NCBI GenBank assembly: GCA_016790765.1
Contig: JAEUMZ010000124.1
Location: forward strand, 1 to 32,027
DNA: 32,027 nucleotides
Direction: 5' to 3'
From: Betaproteobacteria bacterium
GTDB taxonomy: Bacteria > Pseudomonadota > Gammaproteobacteria > Burkholderiales > Usitatibacteraceae
Part shown: piece by piece, positions 23,218 through 32,027 of the stretch
Layout: every line of letters starts with the position of its first letter
How positions within the stretch are numbered: position 1 is the stretch's first letter
Translations under genes and position numbers: made by a program
Notes under the pieces: model-generated
What the model saw: the letters and a program-made list of their open reading frames with translations, nothing else
Database searches by the model: none
Told to the model about the DNA's origin: nothing

Positions 23218-23987
23218 TGCAGCGGCGCAAGTTCATCCAGATCTGCGTGGCCGGTTCCAGCGCCAATGCGGCGTGCCTCGCGGCGCAGGCGCATGCCAAC
23301 AGCCCGGCATCGCCGGTGAAGGCCGGCGGGCCTGCCACACCCGTCACCGAAACGCCGCTTGCCGAAAAGCGCTACGCACGGGTCAAGTTGGTGGACCCCG
23401 ACGGCAAGGCGATCAAGGGCGCATCGCTGAAGGCCAACCACAACTACGTGTTCCACTACCCGTTCGCGTCCACGCCCTGCTTCCTGTTGAAACTCGACAA
23501 GGCCGCTGCCGCGAAGTCCCCGCTCAAGTCCGAGGCCGGCGGCCTGTACGCATCGGTCGGTGGCGTCGGCGGCCAGAAATCGATCGTGGCCTATTCCGCC
23601 ATCTGTGCCCACAAGATGGCCTACCCCACCAAGCAGGTGAGCTTCATCAGCTACCGGGCGGATGCGCGCGTGGGCAGCGCGGCCACCACGCGCGCCAAGG
23701 TCATCGCCTGCTGCGCGGACAAGAGCGTGTACGACCCTGCGCAAGGCGCGCGCGTGGTGAGCGGGCCGGCGCCGCAGCCGCTGGCGACCATCCTGCTCGA
23801 GCACGATGCGAAGACCGACGAACTGTACGCGGTGGGGACGCTGGGCGGCGAGAAATTCGACGCCTTCTTCGAGAAATACGAATTCAAGCTGTCGCTGGAA
23901 ATGGGGGCCCGCGCGCGCGAGCGCGTGACCGGCACCGTGACGCTCTCGGACCTGACCGCCTTCTCCAGCCAGACCGCCCGATGCTGA
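23217..23987 (+). CDS. Tat-exported Rieske-like protein with altered second ligand box
   Basis: This 256-residue protein starts MQRRKFIQICVAGSSANAAC, a twin-arginine-type signal, and has a Rieske-like domain. Box I is CAHKMAYP (Cys130, His132). Box II reads CCADKSVYD (165-173), where the usual pattern is C-P-C-H-G-S-x-F-D; the ligand His is Asp168 here, while Ser170, the Tyr-Asp pair and GPAPQPL (183-189) are kept. The spacing between boxes is longer than usual. It may bind an altered [2Fe-2S] cluster using Asp or the extra Cys166, or may have lost it. Its ATG overlaps the moeA stop and aat follows within two bases. The function is unknown. Confidence 0.8.
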   Translation: MQRRKFIQICVAGSSANAACLAAQAHANSPASPVKAGGPATPVTETPLAEKRYARVKLVDPDGKAIKGASLKANHNYVFHYPFASTPCFLLKLDKAAAAKSPLKSEAGGLYASVGGVGGQKSIVAYSAICAHKMAYPTKQVSFISYRADARVGSAATTRAKVIACCADKSVYDPAQGARVVSGPAPQPLATILLEHDAKTDELYAVGTLGGEKFDAFFEKYEFKLSLEMGARARERVTGTVTLSDLTAFSSQTARC

Positions 23988-23988
23988 C

Positions 23989-24687
23989 ATGATCGACTGG
24001 CTCTCCGCCCCCAGTGCGTTCCCGCCGCCGGCGCGCGCGCTCGACGATCCCAACGGCCTGCTGTGCGCGGGCGGCGACCTCACGCCGGACTCCATCGTCA
24101 AGGCTTACGCGGGCGGCATCTTTCCCTGGTACTCGGAAGGGCAGCCGATCCTGTGGTGGAGCCCGGACCCGCGCATGGTGCTCTACCCGGCCGAGTTCAA
24201 GCTGTCGCGCTCGCTCGCCAAGACCCTGCGCGCCGGCCGCTTCGAGGTGCGCTTCGACACCGCCTTCGCGGACGTGATCCGCGCCTGCGCCGAGCCGCGC
24301 CGCGAGGACGGCGGCACCTGGATCGTGCCCGCCATGCAGGAGGCGTACATCGCGCTGCACCGCGCCGGCATCGCGCATTGCGCCGAGGCCTGGCGCGACG
24401 GCCGGCTGGTGGGCGGCCTGTACGGCGTCGCCCTGGGCCGCGTGTTTTTTGGTGAATCGATGTTCGCCCGCGAGACCGATGCCTCCAAGGTCGCGTTCGC
24501 GTCGCTGATGGAAAAGATCAAGCGCGAGGGCTTCGAACTGGTCGATTGCCAGCAGGAGACCGCGCACCTGGCGCGCTTTGGCGCGCGCCCCATCCCGCGC
24601 GCCGCCTTCTTGCGCCACCTCGCGCAGTTGATAAACTCACCCGTGAAGCCGGGCCAAGATTCGTCCCGCTGGAATTCAAAGGCATAA
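23989..24687 (+). CDS. aat: Leucyl/phenylalanyl-tRNA-protein transferase
   Basis: Aat adds Leu or Phe to the N-terminus of proteins starting with Arg or Lys, creating an N-degron for ClpS/ClpAP. The 232-residue product shows the family signature: [60 protein letters not shown] and [18 protein letters not shown]. The length is normal. It starts one base after the Rieske-like gene stop and lies 17 bases before bpt, giving an N-end-rule pair in one transcript, as is common in betaproteobacteria. Confidence 0.95.
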   Translation: MIDWLSAPSAFPPPARALDDPNGLLCAGGDLTPDSIVKAYAGGIFPWYSEGQPILWWSPDPRMVLYPAEFKLSRSLAKTLRAGRFEVRFDTAFADVIRACAEPRREDGGTWIVPAMQEAYIALHRAGIAHCAEAWRDGRLVGGLYGVALGRVFFGESMFARETDASKVAFASLMEKIKREGFELVDCQQETAHLARFGARPIPRAAFLRHLAQLINSPVKPGQDSSRWNSKA

Positions 24688-24704
24688 ACCACCCCTGCAT
24701 CCGC

Positions 24705-25433
24705 ATGTCCAAGCTCAACGACCTGCCGTTTGCCAACTTGCAGTTCTATGCCACGGCGCCGTATCCGTGCAGCTACCTGCCCGGCCGGCTCGCGCGCTCG
24801 CAGGTGGCCACGCCGAGCTACCTGATCGACACCACCACCTACGGCCACCTGGTGACCGCCGGCTTCCGCCGCAGCGGCGCCTTCACCTACCGGCCCTATT
24901 GCGACCATTGCCGCGCCTGCATCCCGGTGCGCGTGGTGGCCGCCGAGTTCGAGCCCAACCGCTCGCAGCGGCGCACCACCCGGGACAACGCCCACCTGGC
25001 CACGCGGGTGATGGACCTCAAGTTCTCGCACGAGCACTACGCGCTCTACCGGCGCTACCAGGCGCACCGCCACGCCGGCGGCGGCATGGACCACGACAGC
25101 CGCGAACAGTACTCGCACTTCCTCCTGCAATCCAACGTCCACACGCGCCTGGTGGAGTTCCGCGAGCACGGCTACCTGCGCATGGTGAGCATCGTCGATG
25201 AGCTGCCGGACGGCATCTCCTCGGTGTACACCTTCTTCGACCCCGAAAAAACCCGCCAGTCGCTGGGCACCTACAGCATCCTGTGGCAAATCGGCGAAGC
25301 GCGCCGCCGCCACCTGGCCTACGTGTACCTGGGCTACTGGATTTCCGAAAGCCGCAAGATGAGCTACAAGACCGTCTTCAAGCCCATTGAGGGATTGGTG
25401 AGGGGGCATTGGACGCGGTTGGGGGGCGATTAG
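24705..25433 (+). CDS. bpt: Aspartate/glutamate leucyltransferase (Bpt, arginyltransferase family)
   Basis: Bpt transfers Leu to proteins with N-terminal Asp or Glu, the second half of the bacterial N-end rule. The 242-residue product begins [20 protein letters not shown] and has the family [17 protein letters not shown], the cysteine motif [13 protein letters not shown], the [13 protein letters not shown] block and a C-terminal [21 protein letters not shown] 24705 is chosen because the upstream frame overlaps the end of aat without family sequence. In many betaproteobacteria pyrD follows; here a repeat block and a GGDEF-EAL gene lie between. Confidence 0.94.
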   Translation: MSKLNDLPFANLQFYATAPYPCSYLPGRLARSQVATPSYLIDTTTYGHLVTAGFRRSGAFTYRPYCDHCRACIPVRVVAAEFEPNRSQRRTTRDNAHLATRVMDLKFSHEHYALYRRYQAHRHAGGGMDHDSREQYSHFLLQSNVHTRLVEFREHGYLRMVSIVDELPDGISSVYTFFDPEKTRQSLGTYSILWQIGEARRRHLAYVYLGYWISESRKMSYKTVFKPIEGLVRGHWTRLGGD

Positions 25434-25487
25434 GTTTTGTTGCGGGGTGGATGTTTGCGCGCCTGCAAGGAGTTTGGCGGGGATGTC

Positions 25488-25577
25488 GCGAAGCACAGCT
25501 TCGCAATCCACCAAAAGGTGTCGTCCCGCGTAGGGTGAGACGGGGGTTTCGCAAAGCACCGCTTTGCGATCCACCCA
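25488..25577. repeat. Family E repeat, left copy
   Basis: It contains the hairpins GCGAAGC/GCTTCGC (25488-25504) and GCAAAGC/GCTTTGC (25551-25567), with the shared string GGTGAGACGGGGGTTTCGC between them. It appears in inverted orientation at 26350-26480, on the other side of the 761-bp element. Confidence 0.75.
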
Positions 25578-25694
25578 TGAAGTCGTCCCCGTGACGACGG
25601 GGACCTCTAGCTATGCATTGGCATTTCGTTCAGCAGTCTCGCTGGCGAATTCATTTGCGCAGTCCCGAACAAGCCGGGGGTAGCCCGGCGGCAA

Positions 25695-25726
25695 CTTACT
25701 TTCTTTGCTTCGCCAAAGAAAGTAAG
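25695..25726. repeat. Arm hairpin (left), 13-bp stem
   Basis: CTTACTTTCTTTG pairs with CAAAGAAAGTAAG around a 6-base loop. The equivalent hairpin in the right arm is at 26198-26229, with two base pairs changed on both sides of the stem. Confidence 0.75.
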
Positions 25727-26197
25727 CAAAGAAAGGCGACCCCAGCGCCGCCGCCCCGGCGATAAAGCTGCCGGGGTTCCTTGCGCTACTCGCGGCCGAA
25801 GGCCGCCCGCTAAACTCGCGGCTCGAAAGTAGGCGGAGCTAAGGAGTACGAGTGGCGCTCGCCGCTCAGACATAGCGGTCGGACTACCCCTTCGACCGCT
25901 CCGTTGCTCAGCGCCGTCAATGGGGACCCCAAAGGCGCGTTGATCAATCGCCATTGTGTACCAACGGCAACCGTCGTTTCTCGATTGTTTTGAAGTTCCC
26001 CCATTGGCCCCGCCGAGCATCGCAGACGCGGCGGGGGAAGTCCGACCGCTATGTCTGAGCGGCGAGTGGGACAACTAGACCTACGGAACCATTTTTTTCG
26101 AGCCGCGAGTTTAGCGGGCGGCCCGACGCGTCGAGAAGCGCAGGGCACCCCGGCAGTTTCATCGCCGGGGCGGGGACGCTGGGGCCGCCTTTTTTTG

Positions 26198-26229
26198 GTT
26201 ACTTTTTTTGGCGGAGCAAAAAAAGTAAC
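26198..26229. repeat. Arm hairpin (right), 13-bp stem
   Basis: GTTACTTTTTTTG pairs with CAAAAAAAGTAAC around a 6-base loop. Compared with the left-arm hairpin, the outer pair is G-C instead of C-G and an inner pair is T-A instead of C-G, so pairing is kept. Confidence 0.75.
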
Positions 26230-26349
26230 TAGCTGCCGGGCTACCCCCGGCTTGTTCATGACAGCGAGAAAGTACTCGGCAGCGAGACTACTGAACGAAC
26301 AGCCACTGCAGAGCTAGAGGTCCCCGCCTTCGCGGGGACGACTTCTTGA

Positions 26350-26480
26350 GTGGATCGCAACGCGCGCGTTGCGAAACCCAAACCCCGTCTCACTCTTGCC
26401 AGAGTGCCACGGAAGGCCCTGCATGGCCTTCCGGTTCGACGGGCGCGAAGCAGTGCTTCGCGAAACCCCCGTCTCACCCC
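26350..26480. repeat. Family E repeat, right copies
   Basis: Two partial copies lie in inverted orientation to the left one: TGGATCGCAA...TTGCGAAACCC with CCCCGTCTCACTC (26350-26395), and GCGAAGCAGTGCTTCGCGAA with CCCCCGTCTCACC (26446-26478). A GGAAGGCC/GGCCTTCC hairpin sits between them. The second copy contains the stop codon of the GGDEF-EAL gene. Confidence 0.7.
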
Positions 26481-29242
26481 ATCACCGTCGCCGTCCCCGC
26501 CTCCGCCAGCCAGCGCGTGGCATCCACGGCGCGCATCGGGCGGCCGAAGTAGTAGCCCTGGCCTTCGTCGCAGCCGATCGCCGTCAGGCGGCTCAGGGTG
26601 GCGCGGTCCTCGATGCCTTCGGCGACCACGTTGTAACCAAGGTTGTGCGCCAGGCCGACGATCGATTCGACGATGACCGCGTCCTGCTCGCTGTCGAGCA
26701 TGTGGCGCACGAACGAGACATCGATCTTCAGCGCGTGCAGCGGCAGGCGCTTCAGGTGCGAGAGCGAGGAATAGCCGGTGCCGAAGTCGTCGATGGCGAT
26801 GCGCACGCCCTCGGCGAAGATTTCCTGCAGCGTGATGGTGGCGCGTTCCGGGTCGGCGATCAGCGCGCTCTCGGTGATCTCCAGTTCCAGCGCCGAGGGC
26901 TCCAGTGCGTGCCGCTTGAGGCCCGCCGCGATCGATTCCGCGCAGTGCGGGTCCGACAGGTGCCGCGCGGACAAATTCACGCTTACGTCCACCGCGTAGC
27001 CGGCCGCGCGCCAGCGCGCCAGCTGCGCCAGGGCATCGTCGAGGATCGACAGTGTCAGCGGGCGGATGTTGTCCGACAGTTCCGCCAGGTGGATGAACTT
27101 GTCCGGCGACAGCAGGCCCATTTCCGGGTGGTTCCAGCGCACCAGCGCCTCGAAGCCGCAGGGCACGCCGGAGGCCAGGTGCACGCGCGGCTGGTAATAG
27201 ACCTCGAACTGGTGCGCGCGGATGGCGCCGGACAACTGGCTGATCAGCGACAGGCGTGCCGGGGAGTACGGATCGCTGCCCGCATCGTAGGTGGCCACGC
27301 CGCTGCCGTTGCGCTTGGCCACGTACAGGGCCACGTCGGCGCAGCGCATCAACTGGCTGGCCGAATGGCCGTGGCGCGGATGCAGGGCGATGCCCACCGT
27401 GGCGCCCAGCTCGAGCCGGTAGCCCTCGATCTCGATCGGTTCGGTCAGCACGCCCTGCGCGGCACGCGCCAGCCGCTCCGCGCCGGCCAGGCCATCGACG
27501 GCCGGCAACCACAGCGCGTACTCGTCACCGCCCATGCGTCCGAGCAGGGTGCCGTCCGGCGCGCCGAACGCGGCGTGCCGCGCCAGGCGCTCGGCCATGC
27601 GCACCAGGATCTTGTCGCCCACCCCGTGGCCGAGGGTGTCGTTGATTTCCTTGAAGCGGTCGAGGTCGAACAGCAGCAGCGCGTTGTGCAGGTTGGCCGC
27701 GCTGGTCGCGATGCACTGGTCGACGGCGCGCTCGAAACTCACGCGGTTGAGCAGGCCGGTGAGCAGGTCGTGGTTGGCACGGAACTCCAGCGTGCTGAGC
27801 TGGCGCCGCCGTTCGATCTCCACCGCCGCGCGGGTGCCGAAGATGCGCAGCAGCTGCACCGCCATCTCGCTCTGCTCGATGGGCCGCTCGCGCAGCACCA
27901 CGATCAGGCCCAGCTTGCGCCCGCGCGAGTCGATCAGCGGTGCGCCCACATAACCCTCGACGTGCCGGCGCGCCAGCGGCTCGTCGCGCGGGAACATCGC
28001 CGCCACGCCGCGCGGGTACACGCAGACACCCTGGGTGAGCACCGATTGGCAGGGCGAGCCGTCCAGCGGATAGGTGAAGTTCTCACCCGCGCCGCGCGCC
28101 GTGTGCACGGCGATGGTGTGGATCCGGTCGCCGTCCTTGTCGAGTTCGCCGACGAAGGCCAGGTCCGCATCGAGCGCGCGCAACAGCCGCTCCACCAGGG
28201 AGCGGAAGAAATTCTCGCCGGTGGCGGCGGCCACGCCTTGTGCGATGTCGAACACCAGCCGCTCGTGGCGCTTGGCGTCGCTGATGTCGCGGCCGACGAT
28301 GACGATGCACGGTTCGCCGTCCACGGTCATGCGTTCGGCGGAGAACTGCAGCGTGCGCACGTCGCCGGACTTCAGGCGCATGTCGGCCTCGATCGGTGCC
28401 AGGCGCGCGCCGCTGGCCATTTGCCGCACCCAGCGGTTGCGCTGCTCGGGAATGGCCCACAGGCCCAGCTCCTGTGCCGTCTTGCCGAGCACCTCCTCGC
28501 GCGAATAGCCGGTCTGCTTCTCGAAACTGGCATTGACATCGACGATGGCGCCCTCGGGCGCGCGCACCACGATCATCCAGTCGGCCGACAGCCGGAACAC
28601 CTGGGAGTAGCGCTCCTCGGAATGCGTGAGCTGTTTTTCGGTGGCGCGGCGGCGCTCGTGGGAGATGGCCATCACCGCAAGGTCGGCGATCGATCCGGCG
28701 AACTGCTCCTCGTCGGGGGTCCAGTCGCGGCGCTGTCCCACGGACTCGAGGCAGACCACGCCCTGGCTTTCGCCGTCGAACCAGATCGCGGCATCGAGCA
28801 TCGACTCGATGTTCAGCGGCTCGAGGTAGCCCTCGCGGAACTCGCGCGTGCGCAGGTCGCGCCGCGCGTCGGCGGCGCTGATCACGCGATTGACCTTGAG
28901 CGCCTCGAAATAGGTCGGGAAATCGGTGGACTGCAGTGTGACGCCGGTCGAGTGGCGGTGCGCCTCGAGTTCGTACAAGTCGTCGAGCACCAGCGCGGTG
29001 CGGGTCGCGTTCAGGCGCCAGACCGAGGCGCGCGCCACGCCCAGGGTGCGCGCCGTGGTTTCGGTGAGGGTGGCGATGGCCACCGGCAGGGCCTGCTCGC
29101 TGACCCCGCTTTTCATCAGGTCCAGCAGCGCAGCCTGTTCCCTGCGAACGCGGTCTGCAAGATTCTCGGCCCAAGGGCGGGCTTCTGCCGCCGGGCCGCT
29201 GGGTGCCGTATTTCGACTCACCAGCCGCAGGATTTCTGACAT
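26474..29242 (-). CDS. GAF-PAS-GAF-GGDEF-EAL cyclic-di-GMP regulator
   Basis: This 922-residue cytoplasmic sensor protein makes and/or breaks down cyclic-di-GMP. Domains in order are GAF (about 30-195), PAS (205-325, with [17 protein letters not shown]), a second GAF (330-478), GGDEF (485-655) and EAL (665-915). The cyclase signature reads GGDEY (571-575) and the phosphodiesterase signature FEALVRW (697-703), with DDFGTG (818-823). Both active sites look usable. The inhibitory RxxD site before GGDEY is absent (the Asp position is Thr). There is no membrane segment. It is divergent from pyrD, and its stop codon lies inside a family E repeat, so its 3' end may have been reset by the repeat. Confidence 0.93.
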   Translation of the reverse strand: MSEILRLVSRNTAPSGPAAEARPWAENLADRVRREQAALLDLMKSGVSEQALPVAIATLTETTARTLGVARASVWRLNATRTALVLDDLYELEAHRHSTGVTLQSTDFPTYFEALKVNRVISAADARRDLRTREFREGYLEPLNIESMLDAAIWFDGESQGVVCLESVGQRRDWTPDEEQFAGSIADLAVMAISHERRRATEKQLTHSEERYSQVFRLSADWMIVVRAPEGAIVDVNASFEKQTGYSREEVLGKTAQELGLWAIPEQRNRWVRQMASGARLAPIEADMRLKSGDVRTLQFSAERMTVDGEPCIVIVGRDISDAKRHERLVFDIAQGVAAATGENFFRSLVERLLRALDADLAFVGELDKDGDRIHTIAVHTARGAGENFTYPLDGSPCQSVLTQGVCVYPRGVAAMFPRDEPLARRHVEGYVGAPLIDSRGRKLGLIVVLRERPIEQSEMAVQLLRIFGTRAAVEIERRRQLSTLEFRANHDLLTGLLNRVSFERAVDQCIATSAANLHNALLLFDLDRFKEINDTLGHGVGDKILVRMAERLARHAAFGAPDGTLLGRMGGDEYALWLPAVDGLAGAERLARAAQGVLTEPIEIEGYRLELGATVGIALHPRHGHSASQLMRCADVALYVAKRNGSGVATYDAGSDPYSPARLSLISQLSGAIRAHQFEVYYQPRVHLASGVPCGFEALVRWNHPEMGLLSPDKFIHLAELSDNIRPLTLSILDDALAQLARWRAAGYAVDVSVNLSARHLSDPHCAESIAAGLKRHALEPSALELEITESALIADPERATITLQEIFAEGVRIAIDDFGTGYSSLSHLKRLPLHALKIDVSFVRHMLDSEQDAVIVESIVGLAHNLGYNVVAEGIEDRATLSRLTAIGCDEGQGYYFGRPMRAVDATRWLAEAGTATVMG

Positions 29243-29411
29243 GTGCGTCTCCGCGCGGGCCCCGGCAATGCGCCGGACCCTGCACGACTTGACGAATCGA
29301 TGCTACTCCAGTGCATGGACCGAACAATAGGCGTTTTGCCTAGGCCGTGCGCTGCCCCCCCGCAATCAGGGGATGTCCGGCGCGGGTTTCCGGCGGTCTT
29401 TGGCGCTCGGC

Positions 29412-29417
29412 TACAAT
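29412..29417 (+). promoter_or_regulatory. Candidate -10 box for the pyrD operon
   Basis: TACAAT lies 32 bases before the pyrD GTG start. No good -35 box is visible at standard spacing, so this is a weak call. Confidence 0.35.
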
Positions 29418-29449
29418 CGGCGCACTTGGTCCTTCGCCGGTGGCCGGCC

Positions 29450-30478
29450 GTGTTCTATCCCCTTGCCCGTTCGCTGTTGTTCAAGCTCGATCCCGAGCGG
29501 GCCCATCATCTGGCCCTGTCCGGCCTCGATCGCCTGCACCGCAGCGGCCTGTCGCGCCTGGCCGGTTGCGCAGTGTCCGCGCCGCGCGAGGTCATGGGCC
29601 TCCGGTTCGACAACCCGGTGGGCCTGGCCGCGGGCCTGGACAAGAACGGCGAGCACATCGATGCACTGGCGGCGCTCGGCTTCGGCTTCATCGAGGTCGG
29701 CACCGTGACGCCCCGGCCGCAGCCGGGCAACCCCAAGCCGCGCATGTTCCGCCTGCCCGAGCACGAGGCCATCATCAACCGCCTGGGCTTCAACAATGGC
29801 GGGCTGGCGGCGTTCGTGGCCAACGTGCAGCGCGCCCAATTCCGCGGCGTGCTGGGCCTCAATATCGGCAAGAACGCGGACACGCCGATCGACAAGGCGG
29901 TGGACGATTACGTCACCTGCCTGACCGGGGTGTACCCGCATGCGAGCTACGTGACCGTCAACGTGTCCTCGCCCAACACCCAGGGGCTTCGCGACCTGCA
30001 GGCCGCCAAACAGCTCGACCAGCTGCTGGGCACGTTGAAAGCCGAACAGGCACGGCTGGCGAAAAAACACGCAAAACAGGTGCCGCTGGCGCTCAAGATC
30101 GCACCGGACCTGGACCTCAAATCGATCCGCGAGATCGCCAAGCTCGCCCTCGAACATCGATTCGATGCCCTGATCGCCACCAACACCACGGTGTCGCGCG
30201 ACGCGGTGATGGGCCACCCGCTGGCAAAGGAAGCCGGCGGCCTGTCCGGCAGGCCGCTGTTTTCGCCGTCCACCGAGGTGCTGCGCGAGCTGGCGCGCGC
30301 CCTGAAGGGCAACCTGCCGCTGATCGGCGTGGGCGGCATCCTCTCGGGCGCCGACGCGAAGGCCAAGATCGACGCCGGCGCCGCGCTGGTGCAGCTCTAT
30401 TCCGGCTTCATTTATCGCGGGCCGGACCTCATCGCCGAGGCGGTGCGCGCCATCGGCAGCGCGGGAGCCACACGGTGA
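29450..30478 (+). CDS. pyrD: Dihydroorotate dehydrogenase (quinone), class 2
   Basis: PyrD oxidises dihydroorotate to orotate and passes electrons to quinone, an essential pyrimidine step at the inner membrane. The 342-residue product has the N-terminal membrane-associating helices [20 protein letters not shown], the FMN-binding [19 protein letters not shown], the [18 protein letters not shown] stretch and NRLGFNNGG. The catalytic serine is in [12 protein letters not shown] (class 2). I choose GTG 29450 because it gives the standard length and begins at the family N-terminus; the frame upstream has no family sequence. Its stop overlaps the GTG start of the alanine dehydrogenase-like gene. Confidence 0.94.
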   Translation: MFYPLARSLLFKLDPERAHHLALSGLDRLHRSGLSRLAGCAVSAPREVMGLRFDNPVGLAAGLDKNGEHIDALAALGFGFIEVGTVTPRPQPGNPKPRMFRLPEHEAIINRLGFNNGGLAAFVANVQRAQFRGVLGLNIGKNADTPIDKAVDDYVTCLTGVYPHASYVTVNVSSPNTQGLRDLQAAKQLDQLLGTLKAEQARLAKKHAKQVPLALKIAPDLDLKSIREIAKLALEHRFDALIATNTTVSRDAVMGHPLAKEAGGLSGRPLFSPSTEVLRELARALKGNLPLIGVGGILSGADAKAKIDAGAALVQLYSGFIYRGPDLIAEAVRAIGSAGATR

Positions 30479-31575
30479 GAATCGGACTGCCGCGGGAGGT
30501 GAAGTCCGGCGAACGCCGCGTGGCGTTGACGCCGGACGCCGTGGCCACACTCGCGGGCGCGGGTCATGCCGTGCGCGTGCAGGCCGGGGCCGGATTGGGC
30601 GCCGGGTTCGCCGATGCGGCGTATGCCGCGGCCGGCGCCGCGATCGTCGAAGGCGCACGCGAAGCCTACGAGGCGGACCTGGTGGTCAAGGTCAAGGAGC
30701 TGCAGGACACCGAGTGGCGCCACGTGCAGCCGGATTCGATCCTGCTCGGCTTCCTGCTGCTGGCCTACCAGCGCAACATCGTGCATGAGTTGCGCGCGCG
30801 CCGCGTATACGCCATCGCGGCCGAATCCATCGTCGATGCGTCCGGCCGCCTGCCGGTGCTCGCGCCGATGTCGCGCATTTCCGGCGCGCTGGCCATCGGC
30901 ATCGGGGCGCACTGGCTGATGCACCCGCACGGCCCGCGCGGCGTCGACATCGCCGATGCGCGCGTGGTGGTGCTGGGCGCGGGCAGCGCGGGCACGGCGG
31001 CCGCCATCCGCGCCCACGCGCTGGGCGCCAACGTGAGCGTGCTGTCGCGCGTCGGCCCGCGGCTGGCGGCGCTGGCGCACCGCTTCGGGCTCGATGCACG
31101 CACCATGGCCATGCAGCCGGAGGCGCTGATGGACGCGCTCGACGGGGCGGACCTGGTCATCGGCGCGATCAACGTGCAGGGTGGCGCCACGCCGAAGCTC
31201 ATCGATCGCGAGCACCTGCGCTCGATGGGCGAGGGCGCGGTGCTGATCGACATCTCCATCGACGGCGGTGGCGTGGCGGACACCTCGCGCGAAACCGATT
31301 TCGATGCACCGACCTACATCGAGGAAGGCGTGATCCACTACGCCGTGCCCAACATGCCCTCGGCGGTGCCGCGCTCGGCCACGCTGGCCTACTCGGCCGC
31401 ACTGCTGCCCCACGTGATGGCGCTGGCCGAACACGGCGCGCGCAGCGCCCTGCAGCGCGACGATGGCCTCGCGGCCGGCGCGCAGTTGTTCGGCGGGCAG
31501 GTGGTGGCCCGCATGCTGGCAGATTCCCTGAGCACGGAGCCGCGCAGCCTTACTGAACTGCTGGCTGACCCATGA
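30475..31575 (+). CDS. Alanine dehydrogenase-like protein lacking the catalytic His
   Basis: This 366-residue protein belongs to the alanine dehydrogenase / transhydrogenase-alpha family. It keeps Arg15 in [10 protein letters not shown], Lys74 in VKVKE, the NAD-binding [21 protein letters not shown] with its Asp, and [13 protein letters not shown]. At the place of the catalytic histidine (His96 in the M. tuberculosis enzyme, motif YLHLAA) it has Leu95 in GFLLLAYQ. It may therefore act on a different substrate or not as a standard alanine dehydrogenase. The start is GTG 30475, overlapping the pyrD stop; its own stop overlaps rnfB. The length is normal. Confidence 0.82.
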   Translation: MRIGLPREVKSGERRVALTPDAVATLAGAGHAVRVQAGAGLGAGFADAAYAAAGAAIVEGAREAYEADLVVKVKELQDTEWRHVQPDSILLGFLLLAYQRNIVHELRARRVYAIAAESIVDASGRLPVLAPMSRISGALAIGIGAHWLMHPHGPRGVDIADARVVVLGAGSAGTAAAIRAHALGANVSVLSRVGPRLAALAHRFGLDARTMAMQPEALMDALDGADLVIGAINVQGGATPKLIDREHLRSMGEGAVLIDISIDGGGVADTSRETDFDAPTYIEEGVIHYAVPNMPSAVPRSATLAYSAALLPHVMALAEHGARSALQRDDGLAAGAQLFGGQVVARMLADSLSTEPRSLTELLADP

Positions 31576-32027
31576 ATGCGGACGTGGCCGCCCCCATGAC
31601 CGCGGTCGTGGCCGCCATTGACGCACTGCTGCCGCAGACGCAGTGCACGCGCTGCGGCTACGCCGGCTGCCGGCCGTACGCCGAGGCGATGGCGCGCGGC
31701 GAGGCGCCGCTCAACCGCTGCCCGCCCGGCGGCGAGGCGACCATCGCTGCCCTGGCCACGCTGCTCGACCGGCCGCGGCTGCCGCTCGACCCGGCCTGCG
31801 GCGAGCACCTCCCGCATCGCGTCGCAGTGATTGACGCGGAGACCTGCATCGGCTGCGCCAAGTGCCTCGCGCCCTGCCCGACCGATGCCATCCTCGGCGC
31901 CCACAAGTACCTGCACCGTGTGGTCGCCGCGCTGTGCACCGGCTGCGAGCTGTGCATCCCGCCCTGCCCGGTGGATTGCATCACCATGGTCGAGGACCCG
32001 GCGCATCCGGCGATGATGGACAAGGAT
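31572..32027 (+). CDS. rnfB: RnfB-type iron-sulfur protein, partial
   Basis: The first 152 residues are present; the gene runs off the right edge. It has the RnfB N-terminal cluster motif LPQTQCTRCGYAGCRPYAEA, followed by RCPPGG, and then two ferredoxin motifs, CIGCAKCLAPCPTDAI and CTGCELCIPPCPVDCI. There is no N-terminal membrane helix before the first motif, so it is the soluble form seen in betaproteobacteria that lack the full Rnf complex, rather than the membrane-bound enteric type. ATG 31572 overlaps the preceding stop (ATGA). Its partner may be an endonuclease III gene beyond the edge, as in many relatives, but that is not visible. Confidence 0.88.
   Translation, partial: MNADVAAPMTAVVAAIDALLPQTQCTRCGYAGCRPYAEAMARGEAPLNRCPPGGEATIAALATLLDRPRLPLDPACGEHLPHRVAVIDAETCIGCAKCLAPCPTDAILGAHKYLHRVVAALCTGCELCIPPCPVDCITMVEDPAHPAMMDKD

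Larger units (their letters stand above)
25582..26342. repeat. Family B long form: 761-bp inverted-repeat element
   Basis: The ends GTCGTCCCC and GGGGACGAC match the two short family B copies. Behind them are arms of 304 bases each (25582-25885 and 26039-26342). They are diverged inverted copies of one another, sharing among others CGCTAAACTCGCGGCTCGAA, GCCGCTCAGACATAGCGGTC and a GAACAAGCCGGGGGTAGCCC-type stretch. The centre (25886-26038) is unique and about 150 bases long. Each arm carries several self-complementary hairpins. I see no transposase, no recognisable protein and no long conserved reading frame; the short frames here read repeat DNA. It looks like a non-autonomous mobile element or a structured non-coding element. 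Confidence 0.8.

Noticed and set aside
25607..26317. Several frames of 88-155 codons inside the long repeat
   Set aside because: They translate repeat arms, occur in mirrored form on both strands, have no start signals and no recognisable domain.
25582..26342. Insertion sequence with transposase
   Set aside because: The element has inverted ends but no transposase-like frame, so only a non-autonomous or non-coding element can be claimed.
26369..29239. A 956-codon frame antisense to the GGDEF-EAL gene
   Set aside because: The opposite strand has five recognisable domains with correct motifs; the antisense product is low-complexity and matches nothing.
29289..29294. TTGACG as a -35 box in the GGDEF-EAL/pyrD gap
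   Set aside because: No acceptable -10 box lies 16-18 bases downstream on the same strand.

Overview
The window looks like a chromosomal segment of a GC-rich betaproteobacterium. The evidence is the order aat-bpt followed by pyrD, a soluble RnfB without a membrane anchor, a formate dehydrogenase operon with DUF3305/DUF3306, a ferredoxin, a TorD-like chaperone and a Tat-target peptide, and a MatB/malonyl-CoA decarboxylase pair. I cannot assign a genus. I see no rRNA, tRNA, CRISPR array, phage or transposase gene.

Layout. (1) 1-3533 is malonate metabolism: a malonyl-CoA synthetase (cut by the window edge), a fused MdcD/MdcE-like carboxyltransferase, and a divergent malonyl-CoA decarboxylase. 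(2) 3726-5676 holds msrA, a DUF3047 lipoprotein and a PuuD-like membrane protein. (3) 6196-7714 holds two cytochrome P460 lipoproteins flanking a small cytochrome c. (4) 7834-16855 is one long minus-strand formate dehydrogenase operon with structural subunits and maturation factors. (5) 17070-23217, on the plus strand, holds molybdenum-cofactor and FDH-maturation genes (moaA, fdhD, mobA, moeA) mixed with a cupin, a DUF2461 protein, an orphan protein and a DUF559 nuclease. (6) 23217-25433 holds a Rieske-like Tat protein, aat and bpt. (7) 25434-26473 is a gene-free symmetrical repeat structure. (8) 26474-29242 is a GAF-PAS-GAF-GGDEF-EAL regulator. (9) 29450-end is the overlapping chain pyrD - alanine dehydrogenase-like gene - rnfB.

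How it works together. FDH would oxidise formate in the periplasm at a cysteine-ligated Mo-bisMGD centre and pass electrons through FdhB to the cytochrome b subunit and quinone. MoaA, MoeA and MobA make the cofactor, FdhD sulfurates it, the TorD-like chaperone handles the apoprotein, and DUF3305/3306, the ferredoxin and the Tat peptide are family-associated accessories. The P460/cytochrome c cluster next door would add periplasmic haem proteins that may act on NO or hydroxylamine; that link is inference.

The most unusual aspect is the density of dispersed palindromic repeats (at least five families) and how they intrude on genes. One copy lies in frame inside matB, flanked by a 10-bp direct repeat. 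Others supply the C-terminal tail of the DUF559 nuclease, the last residues of MobA and the stop codon of the GGDEF-EAL gene. A 761-bp element (25582-26342) with 304-bp inverted arms shares its termini with two ~90-bp elements elsewhere in the window, like a long form and its internally deleted derivatives. Two proteins have altered key residues: the Rieske-like protein has Asp in place of the second His ligand, and the alanine dehydrogenase homologue has Leu at the catalytic His position.
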